Source of the DNA: Rhizophagus sp. LPA8_4_AMF | Taxonomy: Eukaryota > Glomeromycota > Glomeromycetes > Glomerales > Glomeraceae | Assembly: GCA_021464525.1 (NCBI GenBank) | Contig: JADRCO010000704.1 | Location: forward strand, 1 to 27,923 | Direction of reading: 5' to 3' | Length of the DNA stretch: 27,923 bases | Shown here: piece after piece, positions 21,587-27,923 of the stretch | Layout of the letters: every line of letters begins with the position of its first letter | Numbering within the stretch: position 1 is the stretch's first letter | Position numbers and translations under genes: made by a program | Notes under the pieces: generated by a model | Database searches by the model: none | What the model saw: only the letters and a program-made list of their open reading frames with translations | What the model was told of the DNA's origin: nothing

Positions 21587-22419
21587 ATGACGCTTGAAGC
21601 TATCGCAATTTCCTTAATTCCAAAGTTTATTATTCCAACTGTAAATGGTCTAAAGGATATCACAAAAACGACCGTTACGATATTAGTTGAAAATAATTGT
21701 TCACACTCCCTCACAAATCCAACAAATTACCTTAACAGTGGTGTCATTGTAAATCCAGCCAACCCAATAATTTCACGTAAATGTACTGGGTAAGTAAACT
21801 AGGTTTGATTCAAAATTTTCAAGTTCAAAATAAATTATTAATAGAATGGGTATTATTTTTATTGGGTACTGGGTAGGCAATTTGAAGTTAAGAATGGAAA
21901 AAAGGGAATGCTTTGTTACAAGATTGAGGGATCATATGGGCCAAATAAAGACCCTTATTATCTATTAATAAGTTGGAAGGTAAGATGATTTTGATACCTC
22001 TTATATTCCTAAGATATAATTCGTCAACTAAAAATTATTGTGATTTCCATTAAAGTTATTGAAGTTGCGATTTTCTTGTGGAAATCAATTCTGTCTCGTT
22101 CTTCATGAATCTAAAGAGCCACCACTCCCTAGAGAATTAAATAAAAGGAAGAATTTTTATAAATCAAAACATAAAAATTTTAAACTGTCCACTGATCAAG
22201 ATGCCTTTGATTTGAAAGGTAAAAATTTCAGAGTTGGCGCTACCATGTCTAGCAAGTATGTAAATATTATTTAATATGTGTTAATGTTATAACCAAAGTA
22301 TATTAAAAAATAACTTTTAACTTTATTGACATAGTAATACAGCAATTATTAAGGTCACTTTAGAAGACTGTAAACCTCGAACTAAAAGGACATTTCTTCA
22401 AAAAATTCGATGTTATTAA
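21587..22419 (+). CDS. Actinoporin-like (membrane-binding/cytolysin-lectin fold) protein, four exons
   Basis: Exons 21587-21789, 21877-21979, 22056-22255 and 22335-22419 join in frame to 196 residues. Introns of 87, 76 and 79 bp have good donors (GTAAGT, GTAAGA, GTATGT) and AG acceptors. The size fits the actinoporin-like beta-sandwich superfamily, which includes pore-forming proteins of sea anemones and related sugar- or lipid-binding proteins in fungi, mosses and fish. Supporting features: a hydrophobic N-terminal helix-like segment (residues 4-22), VTILVENN then NPTNYLNSG at 44-52, and near the C-terminus DLKGKNF (154-160) and ATMSS (164-168) before IIKVTLED. There is no signal peptide. 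Only one Trp is present (about residue 101), and the aromatic cluster that binds phosphocholine in cytolytic members is not evident, so lytic activity should not be assumed. The fold assignment rests on pattern resemblance and is uncertain. The gene itself looks intact. Confidence 0.55.
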
Positions 22420-22424
22420 ACATT

Positions 22425-23110
22425 TAATTATATTATATATATATTATCTACTTATTTTTATTTGATTCATCTTGTTAAAGGATTGATATTTTTAAACTAA
22501 CATCATATTATCCAGTTATAAAAACAAAACAAAAAAAAAAAACAAAAATTTTTATTGGGATTTTTATTAAGATATTTTAACTTTTTTATGATGATTTTGC
22601 CAGTAAGTTCAAAATTTATGTATAAATTAAGAAATTTTTATATGAATAAACTATGTAAAACTAAGTAAACTAAGTAAAATATTATTATGAATATTTCAAT
22701 GAAAAACGATATTATTTTTTAATATTTTTTATAGTAAATTTGTCACGTAAAAAATCACTTCTACTTGAAAATAATTTTTTCTCACGATCATAATCTTTCA
22801 AGAATAAATATTAAAGATTATATTATATTGGTTCTGAAGGTGGACTACCTGAAGGTTGGTGTCAACGATGGACTCAAATTCAGATATTTCCGATTCTTAT
22901 CATTTTTTTTTTTCTTTATACTAATACGCGTTTTTTATTGAAATTTACAGATATATTTACTTGAAACACCTAGAAACATCACAGAATCTATCTATGACGA
23001 AACTATCCAATAACGCTCAATTGAGTAATTTATATAAAAAGGAAAATATAAAAAAAATTGTTTTTTTACTCCTAACAACACCTTCAACCTATAAATAATC
23101 CTAAATTATT
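22425..23110. other. AT-rich spacer
   Basis: Mostly A/T runs. A short open stretch at about 22830-22900 reads GSEGGLPEGWCQRWTQIQ but has no splice or frame support on either side. Confidence 0.35.
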
Positions 23111-23116
23111 TTGATT

Positions 23117-23790
23117 TCAAATAACCGCTGCGACATTGTCCTTGTTGTCAGAATTATTCTTCCCAGAATTTTGTTTCCTGCCTCTAGGTCTCCTAGAATT
23201 TTTGTTAACCTTAACCATGCTTCCTTGATTATCTCTCTGTAAAACCCTTTCTGAAGACCCCTTGCCAGGAGACTTCTTTTCTTGCTTCAAGGTAGAACGA
23301 ACCCATTGGTAATTCTTTCTTTCATATGTGAAGGGTATTTATAAAGCTTTCAACAAGTCCTCATGGGAATATCCTATCATCATATTTCTACCTTTGGCAT
23401 CTTTTATAACCTTGTAGCTCTTGAACGGAAATAAATTATTGGATGCGTCGCAGCGCAGTAATGGACACTCATACATTGCATCAGATACGTCTCCCATGTT
23501 TGTTTTCTTTACGGTAAAGTCCAGTGACCCAGAAACTATCTAACTTGGACATTACCTAGCATATATAAAGACCAAATCCTCTGAGCGTAGCTAGATATGC
23601 AAAAGAAAGATTATGCAATTTGATATGTTTTGTTTTTTCGGCATCGATGTAGTTAGTACTTCAAGCCGTAAGTTCGTTAAGGGTCCAAGTTATAGGTACG
23701 CCATATATCATTATGCCTAGGATGTTCGGCATTATTTCCTCCAGTTCACTTGTCCAGTAATTACGCGTTAGATGGATTTTCTTGGCGTGG
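23117..23790 (-). pseudogene. Decayed repeat-associated ORF with a basic C-terminal tail
   Basis: On the minus strand a frame from about 23497 (ATG) reads on to a TAA at 23339-23341 and includes FPFKSYKVIKDAKGRNMMIG. The same frame then stays open, through VRSTLKQEKKSPGKGSS and a tail rich in Arg, Lys, Asn and Ser, to a TGA at 23117-23119. Upstream, ILGIMIYGVPITWTLNEL (about 23690-23750) lies in a compatible context, with stops and frame changes between. The YGVP-WT pattern plus an SxKVI-x-GxGRxxxG-like stretch and a basic disordered tail resembles, from memory, gag-like or repeat-encoded proteins present in many copies in arbuscular mycorrhizal fungi. The internal stop and frame changes make it a relic. 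No reverse transcriptase is nearby. Confidence 0.45.
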
Positions 23791-23799
23791 TCTTATCTA

Positions 23800-24243
23800 A
23801 AAAAAAATTATTAAACAGACCTACCAAAAAATACTTGTCAACTTTTGTTGTTTGTTTAACGTAACTACCCCTATCTATTTTTTAAAAAATCAAATTTTGA
23901 TAAACATATACATAACAACTTATATGTTTTAAATGCCCCCCTTTAATTTAAATTACGGTTTTCTGAAATTATCTGAAATTTTCTAAATTTTCCAAAAATT
24001 TATTATGTTTATTTCGTTTAGTTTATTTAAAGAAAACCTTCTTCCCCTCTCTAACATTTCAGAAAATCCAGACGTTAATAAACAATTGAGTTGAAACAAG
24101 CCTTATATCGAAAAAAATATTATCAAATATACTCTATAAATTTATTTTCTGAACCTAAAAATCTAACTTAAATAGCAGTATGAATATTAGTAATGTTCAA
24201 GTCTTAGTAAAACTTATAATGATAATAATATTGAAATCATTAT
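23800..24243. other. AT-rich spacer
   Basis: No gene, RNA or repeat recognised. Confidence 0.4.
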
Positions 24244-24398
24244 TTATTATTTGAGTTTTGCTAAATATCACCGCTGGTGATTGTCACCTTACCAGAATTA
24301 GGGTAGAATTTCGGGCAGAATTAAAAATGCCATGAAATTCTGCCTGCTAATATTTGCTAATGCTGGTGCGGTGAGATTTAGCAATACCCTTATTATTT
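24244..24398. mobile_element. Mutator-like foldback MITE, 137 bp, with 9 bp target duplication
   Basis: The element (24253-24389) begins GAGTTTTGCTAAATATCACCGC and ends with the reverse complement of GGGTATTGCTAAATCTCACCGC, a 22 bp inverted repeat with three mismatches. A second, internal hairpin is formed by GGCAGAATT and AATTCTGCC. It is flanked by identical 9 bp copies of TTATTATTT (24244-24252 and 24390-24398). A 9 bp duplication suggests the Mutator superfamily, but AT-only duplications can arise by chance. An 8 bp duplication (hAT) with ends shifted by one base is also possible. No coding capacity. Confidence 0.6.
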
Positions 24399-24399
24399 T

Positions 24400-24890
24400 A
24401 TTATTATTAATTTTAATAATTCATTTATCAGTGTATTTTGAGGATAACTAAATCATCACTAAGTTAGCTTGCTTAAATTTAAATTTTCTTAATAACTATA
24501 ATCCTTAAATTACTTTTTTTAATAATTGGAAAAGTAAAGTATTACAGCACAATGTAATATAAAAAATATATCACAATTAATAAACGAATAATTCGGTAAT
24601 AAACTTACTCAAAGAAAAATTGTTTCTTGAAGCATATTTAAAGTTTTAAAAAAAGCAATTGTAAACTTTAAATAATAGTATCATTGCTTTAAAAATAAAT
24701 TAAACAAATAAATTTAAGTATACTGTATGTTTTAAAAATACAGTATCTGTTTCTAGACATCTAATATATAATTATCATTTTAATTTAGTATAACATATAT
24801 TAAAACTCACTCACAGATTAAATGTAACCATCCACACCATTTCCATTAACATTTCAAAAAATTCATGATAAAATTTTATAAATTGATATA
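24400..24890. other. AT-rich spacer
   Basis: No gene or repeat recognised. Confidence 0.4.
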
Positions 24891-24904
24891 ATCGCTTTCG
24901 CATC

Positions 24905-26038
24905 TCAATGATGTAACCCACCCAATAACCCAATAACTATAGTAAAAAAGAATTTCAAGAATTTTGCATAAATTTCAGAGGTTAATAATCCTAATAGATA
25001 ACAAAATTGTCCTAATGGATCTATATGACTATGAACAACCATAATATAAAAAATAATGAAAGAATAATTTGAGATTCTTGTAACCTCGAAAAAAAATTTC
25101 TAATTTTGATTAAAATTAATAATAATACTATAATAATAATTGGAAAAGAATTAATCATGATAGTAAAATAAAACATAATTGCCACTGTGACTAGCCAAAT
25201 AGAGATGCCAGATAAAAAAAAACACATTATAAAAATATCAAAGCTGAATTCAAATATGAGTAAACCAACTGTAATTCTGAGTAATTCAGAAATATAATTT
25301 AAAAAGAAGATTTCAAACTCTTTAAACCGTGATCATATAACATCTATTATCCAAGATGATACAAAAGAAACGATTAATAAAAATCTAATCGTAGGGTTAC
25401 TGGTTTAAGATAATTTAAATGAGATTATTAATAGCAAATGATTTGGTAAACATTTATTAATACCTACCTACCAAATATAAAACTATTTTCGAAATTTCAA
25501 TATACATTAACAACTGCTCCGGAAATTTAAGAAATTTATATAAGATGTTAAAATTTCATCATTCATTTCAAACCTTTCAAAAGCCATATTATAGTAATCT
25601 AACGTATAGATTTGGAAGTATATAAATCGAAGTTACAAGCTAGGGAAGCATAGAGACTAACCCTTGTGAAGCTACTCTTGTTGTTGTTCTACCACGCCCT
25701 AAGACGTACCCAAAAGTTATATTTCTTAAATTAATTGAAAAAGTTATAATACAAATGGTTTTTTCTTGGATAAACAAGCTTTGATCAAACGCATATTCTA
25801 GATATGGCGCAAAGTAAGTATATCAGCAAAATAAAATTAAAATCTGTGTTTTCATTATTACCGTATCATCAGCTCTAACCGTGGGAATCGAAAGTAGAAA
25901 AATTAAAAAGATAATTGATAATTTGCCGTTAATCAAGGATGATAATTTCTTAATATTTAAAAATTTTCGCTTTAGAAAACAATGAATAACGGTGTCTGTG
26001 TAATACATTGGAAGAACATGAAAAAAAACTAATCTCAA
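24905..26038 (-). pseudogene. Damaged multi-exon gene for a multi-pass membrane protein
   Basis: On the minus strand, KLSIIFLIFLLSIPTVRA (about 25870-25920) is a strong signal-peptide-like segment followed by an acidic start (DDTV) and a GTAATA donor. A second island (25640-25800) contains FSINLRNITFGYVLGRG and then an in-frame TAG. A third (about 25490-25560) has PEQLLMYIEISKIVLYLVG. The main island (24905-25405) has at least four long hydrophobic segments (for example SGISIWLVTVAIMFYFTIM and SFPIIIIVLLLILI). An in-frame TGA interrupts it at 25333-25335, and a frame change near 25029-25044 leads on to SHIDPLGQFCYLLGLL and a stop at 24905-24907. Exon joins are not certain because the first acceptor does not fit the donor phase. 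The family is unknown to me; a membrane receptor or transporter-like protein is possible. Confidence 0.4.
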
Positions 26039-26039
26039 A

Positions 26040-26403
26040 TCTTCTAACTAAAATATTGAGCGTCTATTAAATTGTCTATTTGCAGGTGTGTGAACTGATA
26101 TTACATAATTTCTTAGTGTCACTTTATTTTCTATTTCAGTTGCTTGTTGACATTTCTAGTTGCTATCGAACGGAAACTATACTATAATTATTTAATTACA
26201 CAAACTTGAAATAATAATTATTTAGTTCATAATTAATCATAATCACATGGTGTGTTACAGTTCATTTTTGTTTAGAAAGAGTATTTACTTATGCTGCAAA
26301 TAAATTACAGTAAAACCAGATGATCGACAAATAAAATCCGATTTTTTCAATCTTTATAAAATTTGCTTGCAATCGACTAGTCCTACACTTTATTTTACTA
26401 AAC
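26040..26403. promoter_or_regulatory. Upstream region of the Sel1-repeat gene
   Basis: AT-rich. TTTATAAAATTT with TATAAAA at 26355-26361, about 70 bases before the ATG, is the best core-promoter candidate. No other motif was recognised. Confidence 0.35.
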
Positions 26404-26421
26404 ATGTTAAATTTAGAGTAA
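26404..26421 (+). promoter_or_regulatory. Five-codon upstream ORF before the Sel1-repeat gene
   Basis: ATG TTA AAT TTA GAG TAA ends nine bases before the main ATG at 26431. If the transcript starts at the TATA-like site upstream, ribosomes would meet this ATG first, which could lower translation of the main frame. Its effect is an inference from position. Confidence 0.4.
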
Positions 26422-26430
26422 TTTTTCAAA

Positions 26431-27555
26431 ATGTCAAATTTTTTAAATGATAAAGTTAATCATAATCCAGTTATAGATATTTCTATAATGAATGATAAAA
26501 TTTTTATAAAAGAATTTTCAAAAGAATTTTATCAAAAAATAATTAATATAAAGGATATCAAAACATTTGAGATCACTTTAAGCAGATGGATAAAAAATCT
26601 TGATAAAAGCATCAAATCAATTTTGGAATTAATGAAAAATCATAATAAAAGTGAATATTTATTTTCCAGTATTATTGGATTTTTTTATCAATATGGTATC
26701 GGTTGTAATGTTGATAAAAATAAGGCATTGGAATTATATTTATTGGCCGTTAATAATAATGAAAAACCTTTAAATGAAAGTTTACAATTTTTAAAAGAAG
26801 AAAATGATAATGAATTTGATATAATAAACAATAATAATATTATTATTGGAAAATATTTATTATCATTATTTTATTATAAAGATATTATTTTAGATATTAA
26901 AACTTTAGGATATCGTTATCAATATGGTCAAGGAGTAGTACAAAATTATGAGAAAGCATTTAAATGTTATTTAAAATCAGCCAAATATGGATGTGCTGAA
27001 AGTCAATATAATCTAGGTTTATGTTACAAGAATGGAATTGGAACAGATAAAGATTATGATAAAGCATTTAAATGGTATTCCATGTCAGCTAATAATGAAT
27101 CTGCTTTGGGTCAATATGGTTTAGGTTTGTGTTATCATTATGGTATAGGAACGAATAAAGATTATTCTAAAGCATTTGAATTTTTTTTAAAATCAGCTAA
27201 TAATGGGTGTGCTAAAGGTCAATATAATTTAGGTTATTGTTATTATAATGGAATTGGAATAAATAAAAATTACAAAAAAGCGTTTAAATGGTATCTAAAA
27301 TCTGCTGAATCAGAAAATGCAATGGCAAAAAATAGTTTAGGAGAATGTTATTATCACGGTAAAGGTGTAAAACAAGATTATAAAGTAGCATTTACATGGT
27401 ATTTAAACTCTGCTAATGATGGATGTGTTTTGGGAATGTATAATTTAGGAGTTTGTTACTATTATGGCATAGGAACTAAAATGAATCGTGTAGAAGCAAC
27501 CTTTTGGTATAAAAAAGCCTCAGATAATGGAATAAAAGATGCAAGTTCAAGTTGA
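26431..27555 (+). CDS. Sel1-like repeat protein
   Basis: Single uninterrupted frame of 374 residues. Sel1-like repeats are paired helices of about 36 residues that stack into a curved protein-binding scaffold. A divergent repeat lies at about 78-112 (FFYQYGIG). After an Asn-rich linker come six regular repeats, at about 152-188, 190-224, 226-260, 262-296, 298-332 and 334-369. Each has the pattern LGxCYxxGxG, then xxKDYxKAFKWYLKSA, then NxCAxxQYN. The N-terminal 70 residues are helical-looking and unlike the repeats. No signal peptide, membrane segment or kinase domain is present. In Glomeromycota many such repeats are fused to tyrosine-kinase-like domains, but here none is encoded up- or downstream within the window. 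The ATG at 26431 has A at -3 and follows a short upstream ORF. The intact frame, lack of introns and conserved periodicity indicate a functional gene. Confidence 0.92.
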   Translation: MSNFLNDKVNHNPVIDISIMNDKIFIKEFSKEFYQKIINIKDIKTFEITLSRWIKNLDKSIKSILELMKNHNKSEYLFSSIIGFFYQYGIGCNVDKNKALELYLLAVNNNEKPLNESLQFLKEENDNEFDIINNNNIIIGKYLLSLFYYKDIILDIKTLGYRYQYGQGVVQNYEKAFKCYLKSAKYGCAESQYNLGLCYKNGIGTDKDYDKAFKWYSMSANNESALGQYGLGLCYHYGIGTNKDYSKAFEFFLKSANNGCAKGQYNLGYCYYNGIGINKNYKKAFKWYLKSAESENAMAKNSLGECYYHGKGVKQDYKVAFTWYLNSANDGCVLGMYNLGVCYYYGIGTKMNRVEATFWYKKASDNGIKDASSS

Positions 27556-27559
27556 ATAA

Positions 27560-27923
27560 TTTTCAAGGAATAAAATAATTATAATCTTGACGTTACTACC
27601 ATGATATGGGGACCGCCGCAGCAAAAGGTGGCGATACGATAATTATATAATTTCGAAAAAATCGCAAATAAACAATTGAGATTACGTAATCAAATTTTGC
27701 CGATCATTGCCGAAAAATTTGAATTTCTCAAAAACGATCTTAATAACTTATAACGAAATTTTACACATAATTAATTGAGAACATTAATTTTCTTCTAATA
27801 CATTTATTTTAATTAAATTATGAAATTTGTATAATACTTAAGTTTATGCAATATTTTTGTAAAAAAAATAAAAAAAAACTATTTCGGAACCTTTTTTTAA
27901 ATTTTAATGCTTTTTTATTAATA
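27560..27923. other. Downstream flank of the Sel1-repeat gene
   Basis: AT-rich, with a GC-richer patch at 27608-27640 (GGGGACCGCCGCAGCAAAAG) and TTTTGCCGATCATTGCCG (about 27695-27712), part of which recurs at 10753. These may be pieces of a dispersed repeat. No gene seen. Confidence 0.35.

Noticed and set aside
22830..22900. Possible WW-domain exon (LPEGW)
   Set aside because: Only the first few residues resemble a WW start; the second Trp region and splice sites are missing.
1..27923. CRISPR arrays, bacterial operons or phage genes
   Set aside because: No regularly spaced repeats and no gene organisation of that kind; spliceosomal introns and a U2 gene show nuclear eukaryotic DNA.

Overview
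The window looks like nuclear DNA from an arbuscular mycorrhizal fungus of the Rhizophagus type. The evidence is indirect: strongly AT-rich DNA, genes split by many 60-105 bp GT-AG introns, a stand-alone Sel1-repeat protein, a decayed Crinkler-type gene, decayed members of what I remember as Glomeromycota-expanded gene families, and many short inverted-repeat elements. I could not run a search, so the species is an inference.

Layout. 1-1600 is AT-rich and holds an inverted-repeat cluster (about 528-1095). 1620-3880 (-) is the wreck of a multi-exon gene; a second, shorter wreck of the same family lies at 17560-18000 (+). 4696-6417 (+) is a seven-exon gene for a disordered acidic protein with three NPF motifs. 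It converges on 6966-9674 (-), an eleven-exon gene for a CMTR1-like mRNA cap-1 2'-O-methyltransferase with a complete K-D-K-E tetrad. Divergent from that gene, 10401-10588 (+) is a U2 snRNA gene with every expected helix and the branch-site recognition sequence. 11060-13640 holds a coiled-coil gene relic, a small two-exon candidate gene, and a frameshifted Crinkler-type gene (-) whose C-terminal part carries an E-x-K nuclease-like motif.

14.4-20.2 kb is gene-poor. It has one unassigned 122-codon ORF, a telomere-like tract between inverted arms, the second family wreck, a secreted cysteine-rich protein gene broken by two frameshifts, and two foldback elements. One of these is a 188 bp element with a perfect 8 bp target duplication (hAT type). 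21587-22419 (+) is an intact four-exon gene for a small actinoporin-like protein. 23.1-23.8 kb (-) is a decayed repeat-associated basic ORF. 24253-24389 is a 137 bp foldback element with a 9 bp target duplication (Mutator type). 24.9-26.0 kb (-) is a damaged gene for a multi-pass membrane protein. 26431-27555 (+) is an intact, intronless Sel1-repeat gene with a five-codon upstream ORF.

How it fits together. The intact genes do not form a pathway, but two concern RNA processing (U2 snRNA and the cap methyltransferase) and sit back to back about 0.73 kb apart. The rest looks like accessory DNA in turnover: decayed effector-like and expanded-family genes among miniature transposons. Exon boundaries were chosen by hand from splice consensus, reading frame and family resemblance. 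They are firm for the cap methyltransferase, good for the actinoporin-like and NPF genes (except the NPF first exon), and tentative elsewhere.
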